Shown in pieces: positions 28,587 to 36,855 of a stretch of 64,000 nucleotides of DNA (its first letter is position 1; each line of letters starts with the position of its first letter). The notes beneath the pieces are model-generated. The model ran no database searches, was not told the origin of the DNA, and saw nothing but the letters and a program-made list of their open reading frames with translations. Source of the stretch: Flammeovirgaceae bacterium BBD 1991-12 (GTDB lineage Bacteria > Bacteroidota > Bacteroidia > Cytophagales > Cyclobacteriaceae); assembly GCA_001657315.1 (NCBI GenBank), contig LYSV01000007.1, positions 38,099 through 102,098 on the forward strand. The letters run 5' to 3'. Both the position numbers and the translations under genes were made by a program.

Positions 28587-28744
28587 AAAACTGTTGGGAG
28601 CTGGTCTCCTGTGGTATAATGCCGGCCTCCGGATACCGGTTTTTATGAACTACAGGTGGCCGATTGCAGACTTATCATTGGAGACTTTATCAAAGAATCG
28701 GACAGTGCCAACAAGACACCTCCATATCAGGATTTGTGTCGTCT

Positions 28745-29758
28745 TTACTTTGCTGAACGTCTTTTCCTCTTACTTCTGGCCGGATTTACCCATAGCCAAT
28801 GGTGCTTCAGAGCTTTCGAGGTCTGAATAACCAGCAGTACGATATTGGCCAAAAGGTAAATGGTGATGATGTATATGGTATTCACATCAAAAAAATCACC
28901 TGTAAAAAACACGATCAGCAGAAACAACGGTGTAAAAATACCCGGGCTACGTTCTACACTGTCCACCAAATGAGCTCTGATCAGCTTGCCAATGTACAGG
29001 CAGCTGTAAAGTGTAACGATGATCACCACCCCAAGAGGTGAGTAGAGGAACGCACTGAAGAAGCCAACAATGACCAGCAGGATCACAAAAAGCCAGAAGC
29101 CATAGGTAAGATTGGTGATCCTGAATATGGTCTTGATAAATGTAACAAGAGCCAAAAGAGCAAGTAAGGCAAAAAACAGCTCAGACAGGCTAAGAGCAGA
29201 GAATAGCTCTACGATCAAAAACTGGTAAATATCTTCAATGTATGAAACGAGGATCAGCACAATGGAAAGGAATATTTTTTCCAGAGAATAGATCCTGTCG
29301 AACACCAGCCACCCGGTTTTGAATTGCTCATAAAACATGGCCATCTCAGATAAATAGCCAAATAAGAGTGTGGTCACGAACAAAAGAATATGATCCACCT
29401 GAAAAACAGTGAACAATATGTAGAGCAGAATACCGTTTTCAAAGGTGTTTAGAAAATGGCTAAGAAACTCACCGAGTGGGGTTTCCGTATAAGTTTTACG
29501 GGCCTGAGCTCCATCCAGTTTTTTGCCCGTAACGTACAGGAAGAGCATGAGTGGAATCATTAGAAAATTACCTCTGCCCAGCATATTCTGGTCCAGTGTA
29601 AAATACAACGCCATGTACAGAAACAGATTTGCCACAATGGTGACAATATTGGCAGGCACACTCCAGGGAACAGCTTCCGTCAGCGGGGATATTACAAGTT
29701 TATGGATGAAAGGCGAAAGAAGTGACTGTCCCTTCTTTTGATAAATGTATTTAGCCAT
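28745..29758 (-). CDS. CDP-alcohol phosphotransferase homologue with degenerate active site
   Basis: Membrane protein of 337 residues and about ten helices, resembling eukaryote-type choline/ethanolamine phosphotransferases. The family motif is recognisable as LDGAQARKTYTETPLGEF. The canonical pattern needs four Asp; only the second (Asp82) remains. The first is Lys79, the third Ser100 and the fourth Asn104. Gly83, Ala86, Arg87 and Gly96 are kept. Loss of three metal ligands argues against ordinary CDP-alcohol chemistry and for a binding, regulatory or altered role. It is convergent with the flippase-like gene in a lipid/glycolipid neighbourhood. Confidence 0.8.
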   Translation of the reverse strand: MAKYIYQKKGQSLLSPFIHKLVISPLTEAVPWSVPANIVTIVANLFLYMALYFTLDQNMLGRGNFLMIPLMLFLYVTGKKLDGAQARKTYTETPLGEFLSHFLNTFENGILLYILFTVFQVDHILLFVTTLLFGYLSEMAMFYEQFKTGWLVFDRIYSLEKIFLSIVLILVSYIEDIYQFLIVELFSALSLSELFFALLALLALVTFIKTIFRITNLTYGFWLFVILLVIVGFFSAFLYSPLGVVIIVTLYSCLYIGKLIRAHLVDSVERSPGIFTPLFLLIVFFTGDFFDVNTIYIITIYLLANIVLLVIQTSKALKHHWLWVNPARSKRKRRSAK

Positions 29759-29895
29759 ACTAGCCTATAAAGAACGTAAATAAGATCATGCTGCCATAAT
29801 CGATGTAATTATTTCTTTTTGAATAAATCTATCACCATATATTTTATTTTTGCCGCCCTTGAAAACCAAGGGCCGAACCCTCAACGTTATTGAAC

Positions 29896-30582
29896 ATGCC
29901 AAAGAACCTCCTGTTTAAATTTCTCCGACTCATAGCATACGGTATCTATTTGCTTTCCCTTAGTCTTGTTTTTTTGTACGATGCCGGCCTGCCCGAGTTA
30001 AGATCTGAAAAAGTCACAGCCAAATTCAATGAAAACTCCCTGACTGAGCGATTTCAGGAAAGCACCTTTTTTGTTATTGTTGTTCTCTGCTTCCTGAGCT
30101 CGCGACGTCACAGAAGGACATCGCCCCTTGCCTTTCTCATGGGTGGGTTCTTCCTTATGGCCATGATCAGGGAGTTTGATGCCTTTCTCGATCATAATGT
30201 CTTCGATGGAGCATGGCAGACCCTTGTACTGGCCGTGATCATAGGGGTAGGCTACAGAACCTATCATCGCTGGAGGTCTTTATTGGAAACATTACCTCAG
30301 TTCGTAACCTCCTACCCTTTCGGCATAATGATCATGGGGATGCTGATCACATTTGCTTATTCGAGGTTAATGGGTGAAAGCATCCTGTGGCAAACACTCA
30401 TGGAAGAAAACTATGTCCGAAACGTTAAAAATGCTGTCGAAGAAAGCATAGAGCTTCTGGGAGATACGATCATATTGTTCGGGGCAATGGAGTTTTTTCT
30501 GCTTGCCGAACAGGAGAATAGCAGAAAACCAGAGGAACATGCTCCTGCTCCAAAACAGCAGGTGCAGGCCCACAGACTGTGA
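29896..30582 (+). CDS. Hypothetical integral membrane protein
   Basis: I do not recognise a named family. The 228-residue protein has about six hydrophobic segments (about 8-28, 55-70, 82-100, 110-125, 150-168, 190-205), a basic SSRRHRR loop after the second, and a cytoplasm-like tail rich in Glu, Pro and Gln. ATG at 29896 is preferred over a TTG two codons upstream. It is divergent from the CDP-alcohol phosphotransferase homologue with a 137-base shared promoter region. A link to envelope lipids is only suggested by position. Confidence 0.7.
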   Translation: MPKNLLFKFLRLIAYGIYLLSLSLVFLYDAGLPELRSEKVTAKFNENSLTERFQESTFFVIVVLCFLSSRRHRRTSPLAFLMGGFFLMAMIREFDAFLDHNVFDGAWQTLVLAVIIGVGYRTYHRWRSLLETLPQFVTSYPFGIMIMGMLITFAYSRLMGESILWQTLMEENYVRNVKNAVEESIELLGDTIILFGAMEFFLLAEQENSRKPEEHAPAPKQQVQAHRL

Positions 30583-30756
30583 TCTGAAGATCCCTTGGAG
30601 AATTTAAACCATGGTTTTGTCCAGAAATAACACAATTTATCCAACCAACAGCCCTTTTAACCAAATGAGGGCAACCTTCTCTACATTAAGGGAGTCTTTA
30701 ATATGAAGTTTGAACATTAGTTCCATATTTGCCGTATAAAATCAAAAATTACCGTC

Positions 30757-30912
30757 ATGATCAATTTTTCGACGAAAAAATCCAGCTGGAATATAAAGAA
30801 AACCATAAACAGAAATACAGACGCTTCCTATTTAAAGAAGTTTAATCAGGCAGTGTTAAATCTGGAACTGAACCTTCAGGAAGAACGCATCAATACGCCA
30901 TTCAAGGCATAA
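30757..30912 (+). CDS. Small hypothetical protein (51 aa)
   Basis: A 51-codon frame with ATG at 30757 and TAA at 30912 in an otherwise empty gap. It codes a basic N-terminus (NFSTKKSSWNIKKTINRNTD) and a Leu-rich amphipathic C-terminal helix (KKFNQAVLNLELNLQEE). Composition and length look coding, but I recognise no family. An AT-rich stretch upstream could hold a promoter. Its stop lies 28 bases from the convergent DUF2807 gene. Confidence 0.45.
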   Translation: MINFSTKKSSWNIKKTINRNTDASYLKKFNQAVLNLELNLQEERINTPFKA

Positions 30913-30940
30913 AATGACCCTGTTCCACAGAGCAGATGGC

Positions 30941-31630
30941 TTAATGAGACTTTCGTACGGATCCCCCACTGCTGGAATCAGTCTGTGACCTGGAAGGATT
31001 GCCTCTGTAACGTACACTGCCCCCACTACTGGCCCTTGCATCTATCTGCTCCGTGGCATATACTTTCACCCCTCCTCCACTACTGGCTCTGGCACGTACC
31101 TTTCGGGCCTCCAGATCATAGGCATCTACTCCGCCGGCACTGGAAGCGCTTGCATCGATGTAACCGGCTTTCCCTGACAGTTCAATATCTCCGGCGGATG
31201 ACGCCGAAGCATCTACTTCCTGCACATCTATATCAAGTTCAATATCAGCAGCACTGGATACGGTCAGATCGAGCCGTTCTCCTCTGATCCTACCTTCGGA
31301 AATGACTGTGGCCGCGGAGCTTGCAGATATCTGATCCAGTTCTACGAATCTGACAAATACCTTTACGGAGTGGTTTCTGTGCCTGCCATGATCCAGATGT
31401 ATTTTCAGTTTGCCCCCTGAGACCTCAGTGAGTACATCATCAATATCTATCCCGCGGGCCTCTACCTTCACGCTTTCCTTTGAATCTGGTCTCAGGTAAA
31501 CATCAATACCTTCGGCAGCCATGAGTGCACTGAATGAGCCTACCTGCCGGTCTTCCGACTGCTGTGCGGCAGCAAAAGATACTATTCCCAACATCATTAT
31601 GATTGATGTAAAGATCCTGTATGCTTTCAT
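30941..31630 (-). CDS. DUF2807 (head GIN domain) secreted protein
   Basis: Exported protein of 229 residues with signal peptide MLGIVSFAAAQQ. After a short edge segment (FSALMAAEGIDVYLRPDSKESVKVEA), the chain forms repeated beta-helix rungs rich in Ala, Ser and Gly (ASASSAGDIELSG, DASASSAGGVDAYDLE, ARASSGGGVKVYA, ARASSGGSVRY), about 20 residues per turn. This is the usual DUF2807 architecture. ATG at 31630 is chosen because it starts the signal peptide; a longer frame to 31696 has no such feature. These proteins are common and poorly characterised in Bacteroidota; surface or adhesin-like roles are only proposed. Confidence 0.88.
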   Translation of the reverse strand: MKAYRIFTSIIMMLGIVSFAAAQQSEDRQVGSFSALMAAEGIDVYLRPDSKESVKVEARGIDIDDVLTEVSGGKLKIHLDHGRHRNHSVKVFVRFVELDQISASSAATVISEGRIRGERLDLTVSSAADIELDIDVQEVDASASSAGDIELSGKAGYIDASASSAGGVDAYDLEARKVRARASSGGGVKVYATEQIDARASSGGSVRYRGNPSRSQTDSSSGGSVRKSH

Positions 31631-31987
31631 ACTCGTAGGGTGTTTTGTTGTTTTCACTTTAAAGACCGGGCATATATTATATAGTTGCACCAGCAAATAA
31701 ATTAAATCTCAACGCTACGTCAAAACCCCTTTCGAAAAACCGTATGAGTGGTCAGGGAATATACGCTGGAGCACATCGGATTTACAGGCACCAACTACCT
31801 AGTTACCTGTCCCTGCAAAGGAGTATATATACCCTGATTGAAGTAGTCAAATGCAAATACTTTCACACTTTTACTCAGGGGCTTACATCAAATTAATATC
31901 CTTTTTGGGTGGCTACTCTTTTATTAAATTTTTAGCTATATTGGCCCCACTTAACAGATAAACAGGGAGTTTTAATTCTATATAAAT

Positions 31988-32383
31988 ATGGTAAAGGAAA
32001 CATTAAATGTACTAATTCAGTTGGCGGCGAGTGATAATCAGGTGGCAGATAAAGAAGCGAAACTTATACAAATGATCGGGCAGTCCAATGGGATGGGCAA
32101 GGAGGAGATCGACCAGATGCTGAAAAATCCAGGTCACCCTATAGGCGATCTGAGTTTGCTTACCGACGATCAAAAATTTGAGCACTTATACCACGTTGTG
32201 CAGTTAATGAAGGTGGACGGTCAGGTTTTTAAAAGTGAGATCGTTTTCTGTGAGGATATTGCCCAAAGACTGGGTTATAAAAAGGCAGTAATTGGTGAGC
32301 TGTCTTCCAAGATATTCAGTGATCCCTCCATCACTGCAGACCGGGAACACTTGAAAGGTAAAGTACAGAAATACCTGAAATAA
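31988..32383 (+). CDS. TerB-like domain protein
   Basis: Small soluble all-helical protein of 131 residues resembling the TerB fold. The signature acidic helix start LAASDNQVADKEAKLI is repeated in the second half as QLMKVDGQVFKSEI. This two-fold Asp-x-x-hydrophobic-x-x-x-Glu pattern is the putative metal-binding core. TerB-like domains occur in tellurite-resistance and stress systems, but stand-alone copies in Bacteroidota have no established role. The gene is monocistronic with a strong hairpin terminator 8 bases after its stop. Confidence 0.83.
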   Translation: MVKETLNVLIQLAASDNQVADKEAKLIQMIGQSNGMGKEEIDQMLKNPGHPIGDLSLLTDDQKFEHLYHVVQLMKVDGQVFKSEIVFCEDIAQRLGYKKAVIGELSSKIFSDPSITADREHLKGKVQKYLK

Positions 32384-32390
32384 AAGAAAA

Positions 32391-32413
32391 ACCGGGCTAA
32401 GCCCGGTTTTTTA
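32391..32413. terminator. Bidirectional hairpin terminator
   Basis: A perfect 7-bp stem (ACCGGGC at 32391-32397, GCCCGGT at 32401-32407) with a TAA loop has a T-run on the plus side and an A-run before it. It can terminate both the TerB-like gene and the convergent DUF2911 gene. Confidence 0.92.
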
Positions 32414-32439
32414 TTGTTCTTTTTAAATACATCATTACT

Positions 32440-33057
32440 TCAGGCTCCCGCCATAGTACCTACAGGCAATTTCACCTTTACCTTTTCCCACGCCAGTGTG
32501 ATCCCATCCTCACCTACAGTATACTCCAGTCTTTCCTGTACGGCATCACCCCACTGAGGAGCAATGTTGACACGTACCACATCATTACTCTCATTGTAAT
32601 TGTAGGCACCCCATGCACCGTGCTGTTCCCTGCTCCAGTCAGTATTGATGACCGCTACCCAATCTTCATTTTCATTGGGGATCAGATAAAAACCATATTT
32701 ACCGGCAGTCACTTTCGTATCGCCGATCATGACGTCACCAGCGAATTCTATAGAGGTAGTCTCATTGGCCCCGGCACGCCACACTTTGCCATAGGGTTCC
32801 AATCCGCCCCATATTTCACGGCCCTTTACTGCAGGTGAGCCATAATCCACTGTTACACCTATCGCTCCGATCTGTCCCTTTGCCGTCTTTCTCGGGCTGG
32901 CGATCTGTGGCTTTTCCTCTTGTTTTTCATCCGCCGTTTCCTCTACCTCAGCAGCCTCACCCTCCTGCGTTGATTCCTTCGGCTGTGAACAGCCCAGCGC
33001 CAATAACACCACCCCGGAAAACAGCCAATACTTTAATACAGTAATTTTTCCAGTCAT
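32440..33057 (-). CDS. DUF2911 lipoprotein
   Basis: Predicted periplasmic or surface lipoprotein of 205 residues with signal ending LLALGC. A Glu/Lys-rich linker (about 25-50, EEVEETADEKQEEK) precedes a DUF2911 domain starting ASPRKTAKGQIGAIGVTVDYGSPAVKGREIWG-type residues, with GKVWRAGANE and KYGFYLIPNE segments typical of the family. ATG at 33057 is chosen because it opens the signal peptide. Function unknown. It follows an amidohydrolase on the same strand about 70 bases away and may be co-transcribed. Confidence 0.88.
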   Translation of the reverse strand: MTGKITVLKYWLFSGVVLLALGCSQPKESTQEGEAAEVEETADEKQEEKPQIASPRKTAKGQIGAIGVTVDYGSPAVKGREIWGGLEPYGKVWRAGANETTSIEFAGDVMIGDTKVTAGKYGFYLIPNENEDWVAVINTDWSREQHGAWGAYNYNESNDVVRVNIAPQWGDAVQERLEYTVGEDGITLAWEKVKVKLPVGTMAGA

Positions 33058-33127
33058 AACTTGTTTGTTTAGATTGTAATTACGTTTAGGTAAAATCAAT
33101 ATCTCTATTTTTTGCTGATTCTGCAAA

Positions 33128-34861
33128 TCAATTGCGTCGATATACCACGCTGCCACCAAAAATGGTCATATCTACCTGCGCATCAAGCAGCTCCGCCTCA
33201 GGTACTTCCATAATGTCCTTCGAAAAAACGGTGAAATCCGCAAGTTTACCAGTCTCAATAGAACCCTTGATGTTTTCCTCAAAAGCTCCATAGGCTGCAT
33301 CCAGCGTATAGGACCGGAGCGCCTGCTCCCGTGTCATTTTCTGATCCGGCTCGTAGCCATTCTCCGGAGTACCTTCAAGTGTTTTTCTGCTTACGCTGGC
33401 GTAGAACGATGCAACAGGGTTAATAGGTTCTACGGGTACATCAGTGCCATTAACGATCCTCACACCCGACTGCAACAGCTTCTGCCATACATAGGCACCA
33501 TCCACGATCCTCTTTTTCCCCAGACGATCAATCGCCCAGGGCCGGTCAGACGCCATATGAATAGCCTGCATGGCAGGAATGACTCCCAGCTCTGAAAAAC
33601 GTGGAATATCATCCGGATGCAGATGCTGCGCATGTTCAATGCGGAACCTGTGGTCCGTTGTAGCTTCCGGATTGGCTTGAAAAGCTTTTTCATAACGGTC
33701 CAGTATCTCGCGATTGGCCCTGTCACCAATGGCGTGGGAGCATACCTGAAAACCACTTTTTAGTGCTTTATTGGAGGTTTCCAAAACAAAGTCCATAGGT
33801 AGGGTTTCGTGGCCAAAATGCCCGGGCCGGTCCGTATATTCTTCCAGGAGCCATGCCCCGCGTGAACCCAACGCTCCGTCACAATTCAGCTTGACAGAAC
33901 GGATGGTCAGCAAATTTTTGGCTGTATCAATTTCGGGTCCTCTCCCGTACCATTCCTCCAGAAGTTCCTTGTCCCAGCCGGTAAGCATAACATATAGCCG
34001 AATACCAAGGTCTCCACGTTCCCTGAAATCATTGAATAGGGCCAGAGACTCCCGGCTGGCTCCGGCGTCGTGGAAGCTGGTGATACCATTTCTCAGACAG
34101 GCCTTGATAGCCATTTCCAGCGCCTTCCGGTCTTTCTCCGGTGTGGATTCCGGTATATGCCTGGTAATCAGAGTCTGGGCACGCTCATTAAAAATACCGG
34201 TAGGATTGCCCAGTTCATCACGGATGATCTCGCCACCTTCTACCTCTGATTCAGCAACACTTTCCGTGGACAGCTGTAGAACACCGGCTATTTCCATGGC
34301 CTTTGCATTGGCAAAACCCGCATGACCACTGGCATGTCTAAGGTAAACAGGGTTGTCAGGAGATACGGCACTGAGTTTTTCATGCGTCTGAAAGCCTTTC
34401 ACGGTTTTCTCATTTTCATTGTTCCACTTGCTCTGGTGCCAGCCCCTACCGGTGATCCATTCCCCCGGGTCAGCCTTTTCTGCCGCCACTTTCACCATGT
34501 CCACCAACTCATCGTAGCTTTTTACATTCAGCAGATCAAGATTCAGTTCATTATAACCCAGTCCCATAATATGACCGTGCCCCTCGATAAAGCCAGGGGT
34601 CATAGTTCGTCCTTCAAGATTGATCCATTCGGTGGTTTCAGTTTTGTATTTTTCCACCTCATCGCGGCTACCTGCAAAGAGTATCTTATCTCCCCTGACA
34701 GCCACTGCCTCCACCATGGGTTGTTGGTCATGCATTGTATAAATAGTGCCTCCTGTAATGATAAGGTCAGCTGGCTCTTTCTCTTTTTCCGGATTGCAGC
34801 CTGTGAACAATACGAATATCAGGATGAAACGTGCAATTTTTTTGTATAGGTTCGTTACCAT
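33128..34861 (-). CDS. YtcJ-like amidohydrolase, lipoprotein
   Basis: Metal-dependent amidohydrolase of 577 residues anchored as a lipoprotein (signal ending FVLFTGC). A small beta-domain opens with ADLIITGGTIYT. The barrel holds the HxH metal motif GHGH (in GFIEGHGHIMG), the FHDAG segment, CSHAIGDRANREIL, and NGTDVPVEP with the usual catalytic Asp. This matches the YtcJ/long-chain N-substituted formamide amidohydrolase group. Substrate cannot be predicted. The lipid anchor suggests action on extracellular or periplasmic amides. Confidence 0.92.
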   Translation of the reverse strand: MVTNLYKKIARFILIFVLFTGCNPEKEKEPADLIITGGTIYTMHDQQPMVEAVAVRGDKILFAGSRDEVEKYKTETTEWINLEGRTMTPGFIEGHGHIMGLGYNELNLDLLNVKSYDELVDMVKVAAEKADPGEWITGRGWHQSKWNNENEKTVKGFQTHEKLSAVSPDNPVYLRHASGHAGFANAKAMEIAGVLQLSTESVAESEVEGGEIIRDELGNPTGIFNERAQTLITRHIPESTPEKDRKALEMAIKACLRNGITSFHDAGASRESLALFNDFRERGDLGIRLYVMLTGWDKELLEEWYGRGPEIDTAKNLLTIRSVKLNCDGALGSRGAWLLEEYTDRPGHFGHETLPMDFVLETSNKALKSGFQVCSHAIGDRANREILDRYEKAFQANPEATTDHRFRIEHAQHLHPDDIPRFSELGVIPAMQAIHMASDRPWAIDRLGKKRIVDGAYVWQKLLQSGVRIVNGTDVPVEPINPVASFYASVSRKTLEGTPENGYEPDQKMTREQALRSYTLDAAYGAFEENIKGSIETGKLADFTVFSKDIMEVPEAELLDAQVDMTIFGGSVVYRRN

Positions 34862-34930
34862 AATTTTATGTTCCGATTTTTATCCTAAGCTATTTAATAA
34901 CCACTCAATTCACTAAAGGCATTCCACAAC

Positions 34931-35635
34931 ATGACCAATAAACTATATCAACGGCTGATCATCGGCGTCTTTTTACTGCCTGGTATATGGTCCACTCAAC
35001 TGCACGCACAGGAAGTAGGCCTTTCCTTTTCCTACTTCCTGCCTAAGAACGGCTACTTCTCGGTTCCTATCAGCCCTTTCTCCATTCGTGGTGTGGGCGT
35101 GGACCTCAATGATTATTTTGCATTACAAACCGGTTTTTCACTGTATCGTATGTCTGGCCTGAACATCAAGGACATTGACGATTTCAGCACCAAAGATCCA
35201 CTGGTAGGCCCTAATTTCACCTTCATGATCCCTCTGGAGCTTGTACTTCAATTCATCGGTAAACAGCAGGAATTCCGTATAAAGGCCGGAGGCTTCGGAT
35301 TTGGTACGTTTGACAACAAGCTTAAGTACGGTAATCTGGACAAAGCCATTCGCAGGTTCGAAGGTTGGGAAGTGGCCAATTCGGATTTCGATTTTAACAG
35401 CAGCCTGGGCTTTGGTTACTTCTTTGGCGCTGAATATGTGGTGTATGTCACCCGCCAGTGGGGGCTTACGCTTGAGGCCAACTATTTCATCGGCGATGCA
35501 GGCTTTGAACTGGATGGTTCCTACACCGGCGGGAATACAAGCGGGCCTCTGGAGACAAAACAGGTGGAATATACTGATGCAAGGCTGGATTACACTGGTT
35601 TGGAGATATCTGTGGGGATAATTTTTATACAATAA
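34931..35635 (+). CDS. Outer membrane beta-barrel-like protein
   Basis: Exported protein of 234 residues with signal peptide ending TQLHAQ. The mature part alternates aromatic and polar residues in beta-strands (VGLSFSYFLP, FALQTGFSLY, FRIKAGGFGFGTF, LGFGYFFGAEYVVYVT, WGLTLEANYF) and ends LEISVGIIFIQ, close to an outer-membrane barrel. About ten strands are apparent. No specific porin family is recognised. It is followed by a lower-GC insert containing the ADP-ribosyltransferase gene. Confidence 0.72.
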   Translation: MTNKLYQRLIIGVFLLPGIWSTQLHAQEVGLSFSYFLPKNGYFSVPISPFSIRGVGVDLNDYFALQTGFSLYRMSGLNIKDIDDFSTKDPLVGPNFTFMIPLELVLQFIGKQQEFRIKAGGFGFGTFDNKLKYGNLDKAIRRFEGWEVANSDFDFNSSLGFGYFFGAEYVVYVTRQWGLTLEANYFIGDAGFELDGSYTGGNTSGPLETKQVEYTDARLDYTGLEISVGIIFIQ

Positions 35636-35643
35636 AATACTAC

Positions 35644-35745
35644 ATGATCCAGGCACTGTTAAATAGCACTAAATATATTGAAGAAATTGATTCGCTTATT
35701 TTATCACATTGCCCTTTTAAATTTACGGGAGCTGTTCACGCCTAA
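35644..35745 (+). CDS. Possible leader or small protein (33 aa)
   Basis: A 33-codon frame from ATG 35644 to TAA 35745 ends 14 bases before the ADP-ribosyltransferase start, and GAGGAG follows its stop. The product (NSTKYIEEIDSLILSHCPF core) has no recognised family. It could be a small partner, a leader peptide, or chance. Confidence 0.3.
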   Translation: MIQALLNSTKYIEEIDSLILSHCPFKFTGAVHA

Positions 35746-35759
35746 AGAGGAGAATCAAA

Positions 35760-36315
35760 TTGAAAAAAAATATAGAAAAGTATGTTAAAGAATATTTGAC
35801 CACTGAATTAAACGAATTCAGGCGTAGCCCTTTTCTTAACAACTATCCCGAATTGTCAATTTTTGAAAAAACTATAATCTATAAATACACCGAAGATGGA
35901 TTCAGGACTTTAAATACGGCTCTCAGAGAAAACAAAGGAAAATATCTTTCGAAATATGGTCACTTTCTTAAATATGTTCTCGAAAAACTACCAGACTATC
36001 AAGGCATAGTTTACAGAGGGGTGGATTTAACCCCCTCAACAGATCGATTTTTACAACAATTCGTACTACAGGAAACAAATCATTACTGAAGCAACGTTTA
36101 CTTCTACTTCCAAATCTAAACTAATTGCCAGCATGTATGGGGGTAATACTCTTTTCATAATTTTGAGTAAGCACGGTAAGAATATTGAGGAAATATCAAA
36201 ATACGGGCCATCACAAAATGAAAAGGAAGTTCTATTTGTATATAAGACAAGATTTAATGTTCTTGAGTTAACTAAATCAAATGATAAAACGTTTATTAAA
36301 ATGGAGGAGGCATAA
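35760..36315 (+). pseudogene. ADP-ribosyltransferase (R-S-E type) toxin-like gene with a frameshift
   Basis: Two frames together code a small (about 184-residue) arginine-type ADP-ribosyltransferase. The first (TTG start at 35760) gives a helical N-domain and QGIVYRGVDL with the NAD-site Arg86, but stops at 36089. The next frame supplies ATFTSTS (the Ser-Thr-Ser motif) and NEKEVLFVY (the E-x-E catalytic pair), ending at TAA 36315. Removing one T from the five-T run at 36048-36052 joins them as TDRFYNNSYYRKQIITEATF, so the lesion is a single-base slip or a sequencing error. No signal peptide is present, so it would act in the cytoplasm or be delivered by another system. The region is AT-rich compared with its flanks, suggesting acquisition. 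A partner gene follows three bases later. Confidence 0.82.
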
Positions 36316-36318
36316 GTA

Positions 36319-36666
36319 ATGGAATTGATAGACCAAATACAGGCAAAAAATAAGTTGGACAAAGAATTGATTGAAGATACTATGGGACAAATGTTCACAG
36401 TACTTTTCAATGTCCCCAACAACATTAGCACCACACGGCTTTCTTTCAAGTATGACTTGGTTCAAGACTATATTGGCATTGTGCAAAAAATGCTTTCTTC
36501 TGGATTTGTTAGATCAAACGAAAAAAAGATCCAACTCATAGATTTTATTGACAGACTAAACACACAGAGCGAGGTTATCGAATTTTTACAAAGTGAGAAG
36601 TCTAAAGCTGATTTGAAAAAAGCAGCAAAAAGATTGGGCGATAAGGCACAATCATCATTTGGTTGA
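36319..36666 (+). CDS. Putative partner or antitoxin of the ADP-ribosyltransferase
   Basis: Unrecognised 115-residue protein, predicted entirely helical and charged (many Lys, Asp and Glu), with no signal peptide or membrane segment. Its ATG at 36319 follows the transferase stop by three bases (TAAGTAATG), indicating translational coupling. Size, coupling and position fit an immunity or antitoxin protein, but it could also be an accessory factor. The Lys-rich C-terminus (KSKADLKKAAKRLGDKA) could bind nucleic acid. AT-rich composition matches the transferase gene and differs from the flanking genes. Confidence 0.6.
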   Translation: MELIDQIQAKNKLDKELIEDTMGQMFTVLFNVPNNISTTRLSFKYDLVQDYIGIVQKMLSSGFVRSNEKKIQLIDFIDRLNTQSEVIEFLQSEKSKADLKKAAKRLGDKAQSSFG

Positions 36667-36855
36667 ATCAGAGACCCCGTCTTTACATCTTCTCTCCACC
36701 GGTTGTTTACAGGTGAATTTCCACAAAATCAGTTGATAGGCTAAACCTTCAAAGCACCCTTTTTACCGCTCAATTCTTCCCTTGACCTAAAGGTCAATTT
36801 CTGCTTTATGACTACAGGTATTTTCCTTTTATTTCGGAAAAATAATCAACTCTCT

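Noticed and set aside
33771..34849. Long plus-strand frames across the amidohydrolase
   Set aside because: Antisense to a complete amidohydrolase with its metal motifs.
36066..36449. A 127-codon minus-strand frame over the transferase and its partner
   Set aside because: It crosses two coupled plus-strand frames with recognisable ADP-ribosyltransferase motifs and has no family features.
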